A stretch of DNA of 64,000 nucleotides, from the NCBI GenBank assembly GCA_013115125.1, contig JABANN010000105.1:1-64000 (forward strand), in the 5' to 3' direction. A program made the translations under genes and the position numbers. Source of the stretch: Perkinsus olseni. Its lineage: Eukaryota; Perkinsozoa; Perkinsida. Positions 23,649-32,141 of this stretch are shown in pieces (within the stretch, counting starts at the first letter, position 1; each line of letters opens with the position of its first letter). The notes under the pieces are model-generated. The model was not told the origin of the DNA, did not search any database, and was given only the letters and a program-made list of their open reading frames with translations.

Positions 23649-23934
23649 TGCACTATAACTCAGTACAGTGTGGCTATTTGAGACGGGGCTCAAAGAAAGG
23701 TAAGATTGGACTGGAGAGGAGCTTAGTGATGATGTGCACTACAGCTTACTACGCTAAGCTTAGGACAGCACGTATACTCATGGACGCGAGTGCAAGGCGC
23801 AGAATAAGGTCAGATGGTTATCTGATACTAATGATACGTAGTAGCAGTGAACTATGAGCTGAGTGGTACTGAACCAGGCTGTAGCTGTTACTTAGCGCAT
23901 ACTATAGGCGTCACTATGCTGTCACTATAGTGCA
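23649..23934 (+). mobile_element. Non-autonomous inverted-repeat element (MITE-like), TSD GAGG
   Basis: A 286-bp element starting TGCACTATAACTCAG and ending CACTATAGTGCA, so the ends are inverted copies of TGCACTATA. It is flanked on both sides by GAGG (23645-23648 and 23935-23938), a clean 4-bp target-site duplication. The sequence is the reverse complement of the copy at 27061-27347 along its length. There is no coding capacity. This is a short DNA-transposon derivative whose source transposase is not in the window. Confidence 0.75.
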
Positions 23935-23999
23935 GAGGCATTTACCGGTAGAGCAGCGGGAAACATTGTGGAGACAACATGAAAATAGCTGCACTGTAG

Positions 24000-24680
24000 T
24001 GACGACTATGGTGTACGCTATGTAACAACTATAGCCTTGTTCAACACTACTCAGCTGTTAGACTATAATCGCTGCACTTACTTTTACTGCTACTGTGCAT
24101 CATTTATCTCAGATGACCGTCTGTCAGACGCCGTCTGACCTGATTATGTGCCTTGCACCTTCGTGCATGAGTATGCGTTCTTGGCTAGAACTTCCGTTAA
24201 GCTAGCCCACAGTACAGATTCTCATTATCAGTGAACTCCTCTCGAGTCCAGCAGCTGGACTCCAGCTTTTCTTGCTATGTCTCGAATAGCCACACTGTAC
24301 TCAGTGACAGTGCATAACCATCCAGAAAATATTAATTCGCTCGATTGCTGGACCAACGTGCTGTCGCAGCCTGCGACTCGCAGGCGATGGCTGAAGCTCG
24401 GTTCGTATCTCTTAGAGTACCAAATCAAGGTTTCGCATCAAAATTGGCATCGAGCGCCCCCCCCCCACTGAAACAGTTCCATAAGGATCTTGGTGTGCGA
24501 AGGTTGTGAGGATTATGTGTCCTCGCATGTGTTGTACTATGCAGCTTGAGTGTGACTCACACTGTGTGAGCTTAAAGCCGGAATCCTCTAATTATACCCC
24601 CACCAACATGCTCATCAGCGTTTTCTGCACTGATAGATATTGAGCGATCGCTCGGCTCACGAAAACTGTAAAGGGTCTGC
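24000..24680. repeat. Dispersed repeat, copy 1 (partner 27,845-28,400)
   Basis: Shares ordered blocks with 27845-28400: an ACTCAGCT...TTTACTGCTACTG stretch, ATCTCAGATRACCRTCTG, a GTGCATGAGTATG word, then GTGCGAAGGTTGTGAGGA and GCATGTGTTGTAC. The first part resembles the right half of the TGCACTATA element. An old segmental duplication with the element at one end fits best. Confidence 0.5.
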
Positions 24681-24704
24681 GCCAAGCTTCAACTAGATTC
24701 TAGT

Positions 24705-24755
24705 TCCGAGGGCAGTTCAGACTTCTAGTTACTAGAAGTCTGAACTGCCCTCGGA
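24705..24755. repeat. Perfect hairpin, 24-bp arms, 3-nt loop
   Basis: The arm 24705-24728 (TCCGAGGGCAGTTCAGACTTCTAG split as TCCGAGGGCAGT plus TCAGACTTCTAG) is exactly reverse-complemented at 24732-24755 around the loop TTA. It lies in gene-poor DNA with no coding frame. Perfect arms this long with a tiny loop imply a recent fold-back insertion or selected secondary structure. Confidence 0.85.
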
Positions 24756-25767
24756 TATTCTACGCTTTCACTGGTTCTCTGAGCTTGAGGTTGCTACGTT
24801 GAAAACTGGTCTAATCCGCGAGACCTCTGCTAGTTTCGGCAAAACCTGTAAATCAAAACGTTGTATGCTTATCTGAGAGAGAACTTTTGCCTCGAGCTGT
24901 CACAGACTTTGTGACACAGAGTAGAAATACGTCCGTGACAGACGGACTAATTCTAGGATCGGAATCCGATATATCGATCAAGTCGAGCAAAGAAGGTTCC
25001 ACTACTGTTCCTCCTGGTCGCTCTCATAGTCAACCCAACACCTTGGTGCTGACCAATCACCGAATCGTCGGTGATTGGCCGAAGCGCAGAAGTATTGCAG
25101 TAATTCGCGATGCCGGGGAGCATAACGCAAGACACGACCAGTTGCTAATAAAGGCGCCCTTTGAGAGGGTACGCACTACTGAGACGGTATGATTCAGTGC
25201 TACGTCAGTCACTTCAAAGAAGAGAAGACGAAAAAGGACGAACCATGCTTCCTTGGGTGAGACCCGAGTGTGGCCAGTGCCGTCTGGCTGCTTACAAAAT
25301 TCACCCACGCATGACGCAGGTGGAGACGGACGTGCGGCAAACGGGCCCAACACTGTTGGGCCAACAGTGAGAAACGAGAAGTCCAGCGAATTATTCTCGG
25401 CATGGCATTGCCGTCTAGACTGTCACAAAGCGGCTGCATACCAAAATGGCGATGAAACTCTGCGAGACCACCAATAATCTTTCCGGTAAAGCAGCGCACA
25501 TCGTTCATATTTCATCACAGAATCGAAAAGGCAGTACCAGGCAAAAGATATCTCTTGATGGCGGATTGATAACGATGACTCAGACTCTGAATGACAAGGG
25601 GGACGTCTAAGCAATCTATTGCCATACTCTAGAGCCAAATGTATACAGAGAACAACCACCTGTCGTCGGATACCGCTACAGAAACTCCGAGACGGAGTCT
25701 CCGTCGGACTACAGAAAAACAGACCACTGACTGCTCACCACTCAGATACTCAACGTAAAGAACAGGT
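24756..25767. other. Gene-poor interval downstream of the 273-residue secreted gene
   Basis: Contains the 3' flank of the secreted gene at 25768-26589. Frames of 60-100 codons on both strands (24887-25508) overlap one another and none has a motif, signal peptide or paralogue; no gene is called. Confidence 0.35.
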
Positions 25768-26589
25768 CTAGTTGGCGATCCTGTCGAGAGGCAAGAGTAC
25801 TGAATTCCGGCCCGGTATCAAATAAGGCACGTAGATCCTGTCCTCGTTTGCGAAGATTATCCCTTGAAAGAAAAAGTCACGATCTTCGTATCCGCAGAGA
25901 CCAAATACCTGCTTTTGGAAGGTCGCAAGAGAACTTTCTTCAGTATCCGCCACGGTGTACGTCCTAGCTTGGTCAATGAAGACTTCATTCAAGCTGAACT
26001 CTGCTTCAACGCTATCAAGTCCGCGACAACCGACGTTCATTTCCACAGTCCCATCAGAGAAGACAATGTAGGTTAACTTGTTGAGATCACCCGTGGTCTC
26101 ACGATATCTGAATACTCCCGGAGACAAAGGGAAGGTATTCCAGTGAAACCCCAGCTCTCGGCCTCGAAACCGAGCGTAGGCAATTCCACCATCGAAGAAA
26201 CTGAGATCAGTCAAATCTCCTGCCTCAAGCTCAACGCTTGAGAGGAGGAGTGAGACCGGTTCAAGGAAACTGCGCTTCCCACCAGGGCCGCTGCCTTCAA
26301 AGTCGACAGTGTAATTCGAGAACAGGAATCCATCTGGCTCAAGTTGTGCATGCACTTCTTTGAGTGGATATGATTCACCGCTTGAGCGTCGCCCTGGACG
26401 TCCTGGACGCCCGTCACTTCGAGCCGGGCGTGCTGGACGCTCGACAGTTAGGCTGACTTCACCGGCATTGTCCACAACGTAGGTCAGAGTGAAGCGTAGT
26501 CCTTCGTGTGTGAATGTGCCAGAGCGTTGGCATGTCGTGGTTACAAAAAGTTGGGTAACGATCAGACTGGTCGAGAAGAGGTTCATCAT
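25768..26589 (-). CDS. Secreted orphan protein, 273 residues
   Basis: A single uninterrupted frame from the ATG at 26589. Residues 1-20 (MMNLFSTSLIVTQLFVTTTC) are a clear signal peptide. A basic low-complexity linker rich in Arg, Pro and Gly follows at about 50-72 (ARPARSDGRPGRPGRRSSG), then a mixed, probably beta-rich domain of about 190 residues. There is no transmembrane segment after the signal, and too few cysteines for a knot. The family is not recognised. The length, codon structure and signal peptide make it a strong gene call despite the gene-poor setting. It stands alone in the window, unlike the other secreted families. Extracellular or vacuolar delivery is inference. Confidence 0.8.
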   Translation of the reverse strand: MMNLFSTSLIVTQLFVTTTCQRSGTFTHEGLRFTLTYVVDNAGEVSLTVERPARPARSDGRPGRPGRRSSGESYPLKEVHAQLEPDGFLFSNYTVDFEGSGPGGKRSFLEPVSLLLSSVELEAGDLTDLSFFDGGIAYARFRGRELGFHWNTFPLSPGVFRYRETTGDLNKLTYIVFSDGTVEMNVGCRGLDSVEAEFSLNEVFIDQARTYTVADTEESSLATFQKQVFGLCGYEDRDFFFQGIIFANEDRIYVPYLIPGRNSVLLPLDRIAN

Positions 26590-27060
26590 GGGGAGAGTGA
26601 GGTTGCTGTTACGAAAGAAGCTACAGAGAGAGACTGACTCGAGAGCGATGGTACGACTACTTCTTCGAAACAGAGCTGACGGCGAATCTCTCTGGCACTA
26701 TCTCAAGAGTGTCAATGAATCAGAGTCATGGCAGGCAATGTAAGCAGCCGTATCCTTCGAGCGTACTTCGTGAGCGAAGTGCGATCATTTGTGAGTATTT
26801 CCATAGCCTATGTACGCAAGTGCGAAGCTAACAACGCTATTTGCACACGTGCGAAGACAGCGATTGTCTCCAGTTTTACGGGAATGCGACTGGCTCAAAA
26901 GAAGGAAGCCCCACGGAAGTACGGCGCATAGCACGCACCACAGATCTACTCCAAAGAGAGCTGGAGTGGAGCGAAGGATCGGTAGAAGCACATCTTCGGA
27001 GTATTGCTCTTGGGAGCTTGCTGCCAAATTGGCAGTACCAATTGGCAGTGTCAATGAGTA
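26590..27060. other. 5' flank of the 273-residue secreted gene
   Basis: Upstream region of the minus-strand secreted gene. Overlapping frames on both strands (26785-27143) look like chance; no gene or known promoter element was recognised. Confidence 0.35.
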
Positions 27061-27347
27061 TGCACTATAGTGACAACATAGTGACGCCTATAGTGTTAGC
27101 TATGTTACAGCTACAGCCTGGTTCAGTACTATTCAGCTCTTAGTTTGCTGCCACTGCGTACTATTAGTATCAGATAACCATCTGACCTTACTATGCACTT
27201 TGCACTAGCGTCCATGAGTATACGTGCTACACTAAGCTTAGCGTAGCGAGCTGTAAATCACATTATTACTTAGCTCCCATCTAGGCCATTTTCTACCTTT
27301 CTTTGAGCCCCGTCTCAAGTAGCCACACTGTACTGAGTTATAGTGCA
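27061..27347 (-). mobile_element. Non-autonomous inverted-repeat element (MITE-like), TSD AGTA
   Basis: 287 bp, starting TGCACTATAGTGACAAC and ending GAGTTATAGTGCA, flanked by AGTA on both sides (27057-27060 and 27348-27351). It is full length and opposite in orientation to the copy at 23649-23934. Two copies with different 4-bp duplications show that the unit moved by a cut-and-paste-type integrase with 4-bp staggering (inference). No coding capacity. Confidence 0.75.
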
Positions 27348-27844
27348 AGTAGCAACCCTCGAGCTCTCTGGGTGCGTCACGGTGACGCTGTCCCGCAGCT
27401 ACCCTGAGCGGGGCACGTCGACTAGCGCAGTAAGCTGAGTATCCCTCCCTCGGAGAGAAGAACCAGCTTGCTGGGTATAGAAGGGCGTGATTAGGAGTGA
27501 TGCTAGCATGTGCGTGAGCATCGCCATCAGTGGTCTCAACTTGAGGCTCTCGAGAGCGTGAAGGCTTATGGCACGGGCACGTCAATCCCACACAGTATGG
27601 GCCACAGTCACTGTGGCGCAGTGTGGCACTGAGTGACTAGGGCACTTTTCTGTCCTCCCCTGAAAGCATCACTGGGCCGTCGGCTTCCTTGATAGACGAT
27701 ATGATGTTTTCGGCTTACCGCTGGTAAGTTACCAGCTACAGTGAGCCCACCCTTACCAACCAATGCGCGACATTCTCCCTACTGGCGAGTCTCAGTGGGC
27801 ACGGTTTTGGCGTGACGTCGAGGCGGGGACAACCCTGCCGGTAT

Positions 27845-28400
27845 GCGCTATGGTGACAACATATTGACGACTATGCTTTGCAAAACCTACCAACAGCTTC
27901 GTACTGCTCAGCTTCTAGACTATTATCACTGCAATAATTGCGATGCAATTTTCTTTACTGCTACTGCGTATCATTTGTCTCAGATAACCATCTGAACTCA
28001 TTCTGCGCCTTGCGCTCGCGTGCATGAGTATGTGTTCTACAATCTAGAATCTAGAATCTAGATTACGCTATCGATCCCCTCGTCCCCCTAAATCCTCTTT
28101 TCCCATCTTTTCTGCCTCGAATACCCACGCGGTACTGAAATGTAGTGCAGTAGTAGAAGCAGCTCCTTTTTTCGAAGGCTACTCTCGGGCTATTCCACTA
28201 CACGACAGTCTCGTAAGGATCTCGGTGTGCGAAGGTTGTGAGGACCATGCGCTCTCGCATGTGTTGTACAATAACAACTTGAGTGTGAGCTTAAAGTCGG
28301 AACCGGCTGGATCGTACTCTCATCGGCGCGCTCGGCTCCCGAGAGCGTTCTCTGCACGTATCGATATGTAGTGATTATCATTCGGCTTACGGAAGAATTT
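27845..28400. repeat. Dispersed repeat, copy 2 (partner 24,000-24,680)
   Basis: The same ordered blocks as 24000-24680, including TTTACTGCTACTGCGTATCA, GTGCGAAGGTTGTGAGGA and GCATGTGTTGTAC. A short triplication of CTAGAAT lies near 28050. No intact gene in or around it (27348-28850). Confidence 0.5.
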
Positions 28401-28850
28401 TCTTAGGGACATCTGTTGGGCCTGAGAAGCTCCCTTTCTTCGTGGAAGAAAGGTAACAGTGGAAATGTACAATGGGAGCAAATGCGGCATGATTAGCATT
28501 TGAAATGCTTCGACTATGCACCGAAGGGCTCTCCGATCTATCTCGACTCGGGGGCCACGGTAGTCCTTGTGTCCACTGGCTACCGCGGCCCCTGTCGAAC
28601 TTTCTCGGCGTATCTTCTGTGCATGCGTGCTGGGAATCTTTTGGGTATCTTCCGTTTCACTTTGAGAAGGTTAGACTCACTCGGGTGGCCCGGATCGCAA
28701 GTAAGGATTTTCTCGCTCTTCACCGTTTTCAGGATTCACTGTTATCAGTCGCACCGGACTCCTTCACGTACCCTCGCCTCCCAGGGACCGATTCCAAAAT
28801 CAGTCGCAGTCAGCGCTTGCTTTGTATAGTATCTGCCCTCCCTGTTCCCC
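28401..28850. other. Upstream region of the Thr-tailed secreted gene
   Basis: Two overlapping plus-strand frames (28500-28829 and 28505-28996) run here, but neither starts with a signal peptide or shows a motif, and the second continues out of frame through the called gene. I treat this as 5' flank. Confidence 0.35.
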
Positions 28851-29320
28851 ATGCTCGCCTCTATTATCGCCCTTCTGTTCTCCACTGTCGTGGGTCTCCG
28901 ATCTATTCAAGATTGCTCCTATGGGACTACTTACTGTCGCCAGGTAGGCCGCTGGTCAGGTCTTGTTGGGTTGTCTGGATTCCCTCAGATGTATGACACT
29001 TACAAAGACCCCTCGGACACTGCAGGGGCGGAAGCATTTGAGGCCAAGGGGACCTACTGCAAGCCGTGGCAGTTTGTTGGGAACGAGCTCGGCAGTGTCT
29101 GCTACGGCCTAGCCTGGACTAATGATCTAGATTCAACGATCTGCTACCATAGTGAGAGCTCATGGGTAGAAGGCAGTCTGTATAGCGCTCAACTTCAGGC
29201 GGAAGCTCCCAGGACTGCGATGGACTTCCAGTTAGCTGCTCCTGCACAGAGCCCACCACTACCACAACTACCTCGACTTCTACTGCCCCTCCTAGTACCA
29301 CGACTGAACCTCTCACCTGA
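28851..29320 (+). CDS. Small secreted Cys-containing protein with a Thr-rich tail
   Basis: The ATG at 28851 opens MLASIIALLFSTVVGLRS, a signal peptide. Exon 1 runs to 29151; a 47-nt GT-AG intron (gtgaga...ttcag, 29152-29198) restores frame to exon 2 at 29199-29320. The mature protein has paired cysteines (DCSYGTTYC, YCKPW, VCYG, ICYH, DCDGLPVSCSC) and ends in about 20 residues dominated by Thr (EPTTTTTTSTSTAPPSTTT), a typical O-glycosylated stalk. About 140 residues. A 45-nt stretch at 28944-28988 also looks like an intron (CCAG|gtaggc ... cctcag) and keeps the frame either way, so 15 residues are optional. No GPI-type hydrophobic tail follows. Family unknown; no function is assigned. Confidence 0.65.
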
Positions 29321-30555
29321 TTTTAATGTATGTGCTGTCAAGCCCGTCTGGGAAACAGGCGTATATAGGCTGTAAAATACGGCCAAGACAAGTATATCTT
29401 GATATAAAGTCATGTTATGTCCATCGGACTCTGGTGATCGGAGCAAGGCTCTCGTAGTTTTTCCATCCATCGATTCATTCCGTGAACCAGGGACTTGAGT
29501 TCAGAAGTTAGTGTTGCTTTGCCCTGTTGCTGATTGCCGAAGAAGTCATGGCTGTGAAGTTGTTTTTCGTGGCGAGGATGGTGTGCTAACGCATCAAGCT
29601 TTGCCTGGGACTCGTCTAGATTTTTTGGGAGCAATTAATGGACCTCTAGTGTGCTGGTGATGAGAGTAAAGGTGATCGCGCGAAACCACATGGTCCGCGA
29701 GTTCATCCTGTCAAGGGGAATCGGCGAAGGATGTGTCCAAAAGGGAGCTCTCCAAACATCATCTGAAGTTATCATCTACTGTATACGGCATCTCTATGGT
29801 CCTCGATAGAGGTATCACTACGGCATGCCGATGGACACATACTTCGATGGGGTTATCCTATGATAGATGAGAGGTTGCTGGACTCGCTACTACAGCTGCA
29901 TCCAACGGACTGAGGGAAGATACTCGGGTCGTTCAATAGACACGGGGTGTTCAATAGTCGAGGCCAAGTTCGATCCCAGGAGGGCTCTTAAAGAGCGCTT
30001 TTGAAGAGCGTTCCTGGAATTGTGTTCAATAGACTCGCTCTTGAAACTTTGCAGGAGCGCTCCCGGGAGCGAACTCAATTGTCGTTCAATAAACCCGCTC
30101 TTGAAAAGCGCTTTCCAAGAGCGCTCCTGCGACCTTTGTCTGCATCGCTCCATCGAACTGTATTGAACACGTTCGGGAGTGATCCTGAGATCACTCCTGG
30201 AAGCGCCCCTGAGGCAGATCTTTTGAACAAGATCTGGGAAACTTCGCTCCTGGGAGCGCTCTCGAGTTTCAGGAGAGGTCTATTGAACACCCCGACAGAT
30301 CCTGAAACTGGTCACTCGTTTCAGAGCAGGTTCGAGAAATTTCGAAACCATTCCTATGAAAGCAGTTCTAAAAGCAGTTTTGAGAATACCGTTCTAACAA
30401 TGGCTTTGGCTATGTATGTCGGGTTGTTGATGAGTCGTCATTCATCAGTCATCACTGACGACTGATGAAATCGCGAGTGATGAATTTCGGGCGAGCGCTG
30501 ATTTAACTGCGCTCTGATTGTTCAGAGCATCGAGTTCATTCGTTTTGCTTTCTCA
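29321..30555. repeat. Gene-poor interval with fold-back repeat sequence (about 29,915-30,310)
   Basis: The words TTCAATAGAC, GCTCTTGAA, GAGCGCT and their complements recur in both orientations between about 29915 and 30310, ending near GGTCTATTGAACACCCC. The same sequence forms a compact fold-back element at 56997-57104. A 154-codon plus-strand frame (30001-30465) runs through the repeats; I read it as chance. A separate short inverted repeat (TTCATCAGTC at 30441-30450 with GACTGATGAA at 30460-30469) lies about 90 nt before the JMJD7-type gene. Confidence 0.55.
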
Positions 30556-31695
30556 ATGGCAAATAGCAAGGTAGAGGCAGCCGTTAGCACTGTGTGCGAG
30601 GCCGCCACTGATCTCGGCTGGCTTCCGGATAAAGATACCATCAGCCGACTGGAATACAAGGATGTCAAGGAGCATCCTTTCCGCTTCTACAGAGACTTCA
30701 TATCGCAGAATCGGCCCGCTGTCATCACCGGCGTGACCCGGGCTTTGGGAATCGACAAAGTGGATTGGAGCACTGCAATCGACGCTGACAGAAAAGTTAG
30801 CGTGAACTTCACGCCCAACGGCATGGCCGATGCTGTTTTGGAAAACAAGGTCTTTGCCAAGCCCTGTGAGGAGAAGATACCGTACGGGGAGTTCTGGGAG
30901 TACATAACGTCGCGACGAGAGGACCGAGGCGTCCCGTATCTCAGCCATCAGAACGACTCACTAAGGCAGGAGATTCCGGAGCTGATAGGGAAGTATGTTC
31001 CTGAGAGAATTGAGTGGTTGGACGAGAGCCTCGAGACCAAGGTGGATGCGGTAAACCTTTGGATAGGAGATGAGCGCTCTCACTCCTCGACTCACTCGGA
31101 CTTCTACGAGAATATTTATTGTTGTCTAAAGGGCCGTAAAGTCTTCAATTTGCTGCCGCCTTGTTTCCTACCGCAAGTAGGAGAGGGTCGGTTCCCAGCA
31201 GCGACGTATCATCGTCAAGATGACGGAGCCTTGGAGCTCCAGCCTGAAGCCGAGGATGTGGTGTGGGTGTTGAAGGAGGCCGAGGACCTGGCGGAATGCC
31301 TGACGGTGGAACTGGAGGCGGGCGACGCGATCTATCTGCCCAGCTTGTGGCTACACTCTGCCACGCAGAATTGTCTCACGGTTGGTGTTAATTATTGGTA
31401 CGACATGGACTTCGACGTGAAGTACTGCTATTACTCCATGGTCCGAGCTCTGATGCCCTCACCAGCGCTAGCAGTGAAGAGCTGGCCTGAGGAGGAGGTC
31501 CGTACCTGGTTCAAGACGCACTTCCCGGAGATCGAGTTGCCCGAAAAATTCTATGCACTCGACGGTCAGGGTTTGATGGACTTGGCGGATGATCCGGAGT
31601 TTTCTACAGAAGAGAAATTGCGGTTTATGGGCCTGGAGGACCAGTCCGAGATCGCGACAGTTGCAGGAGGCATTCGGACGCTGTTGGAAGAGTGA
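30556..31695 (+). CDS. JmjC-domain oxygenase, JMJD7-like
   Basis: An intron-free 379-residue frame. A cupin/JmjC fold fills residues about 35-300. The Fe(II) ligands are visible as H180-x-D182 (STHSDFYEN) and the distal H267 (SLWLHSAT), with the supporting words NLWIGD and FNLLPP. This spacing and the surrounding words match JMJD7, a 2-oxoglutarate-dependent lysyl hydroxylase whose known human substrates are the DRG1/2 GTPases; other small JmjC hydroxylases are less similar in these words. The C-terminal 80 residues are acidic and extra to the core. There is no signal peptide, so it is probably cytosolic or nuclear. The ATG at 30556 is the first in frame. The absence of introns contrasts with its neighbours. 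Confidence 0.88.
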   Translation: MANSKVEAAVSTVCEAATDLGWLPDKDTISRLEYKDVKEHPFRFYRDFISQNRPAVITGVTRALGIDKVDWSTAIDADRKVSVNFTPNGMADAVLENKVFAKPCEEKIPYGEFWEYITSRREDRGVPYLSHQNDSLRQEIPELIGKYVPERIEWLDESLETKVDAVNLWIGDERSHSSTHSDFYENIYCCLKGRKVFNLLPPCFLPQVGEGRFPAATYHRQDDGALELQPEAEDVVWVLKEAEDLAECLTVELEAGDAIYLPSLWLHSATQNCLTVGVNYWYDMDFDVKYCYYSMVRALMPSPALAVKSWPEEEVRTWFKTHFPEIELPEKFYALDGQGLMDLADDPEFSTEEKLRFMGLEDQSEIATVAGGIRTLLEE

Positions 31696-32141
31696 GCCCT
31701 GACGGTTGTGTGTTCCTACCATAAGCCCGTCGACGGGCTCATAGAACATTTTCCGTTCATGTCGAGGAGTTGAGCTTAGCGGTTTTTTCGGCTTACTCGA
31801 AGTTTCAGTTCTACTTTTACCAGGCCCCATGGTGATTGATGACAGTGATAACGCCGTCCACCGTCCGTCACGGGATGACCTTGCTCAGGGTGAGATCTGA
31901 GGCCCGTCGACCTCTGCTGTAGGCGATGCAGGTATGCACTCGAGTGGTACCAGCTTCTATCGCGCCCACAGCACTTCGTCGCGGTCCTTCGCCACGGGTA
32001 ATAGGGAAAGGTGTGGTATGGCTGGGCAAAGCTGGCATCGCTCCACTTATTATCTGTCGTCCGTCTTCCATTTCGAACCGAGCTCCCTAGCCTTACCTTG
32101 GTTCATCGCGCTGACAGCGAGCATGCCATTCAGGCGGTACG
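31696..32141. other. Intergenic between the JmjC and cyclic-nucleotide-binding genes
   Basis: 3' flank of the JmjC gene and 5' flank of the next gene, same strand. Only antisense or chance frames are seen. A GCCCGTCGACGGGC palindrome at about 31726 could help 3'-end formation (weak inference). Confidence 0.4.

Noticed and set aside
30001-30465. 154-codon plus-strand open frame before the JmjC gene
   Set aside because: It runs through fold-back repeat words found in both orientations, has no motif, and similar repeats elsewhere are non-coding.
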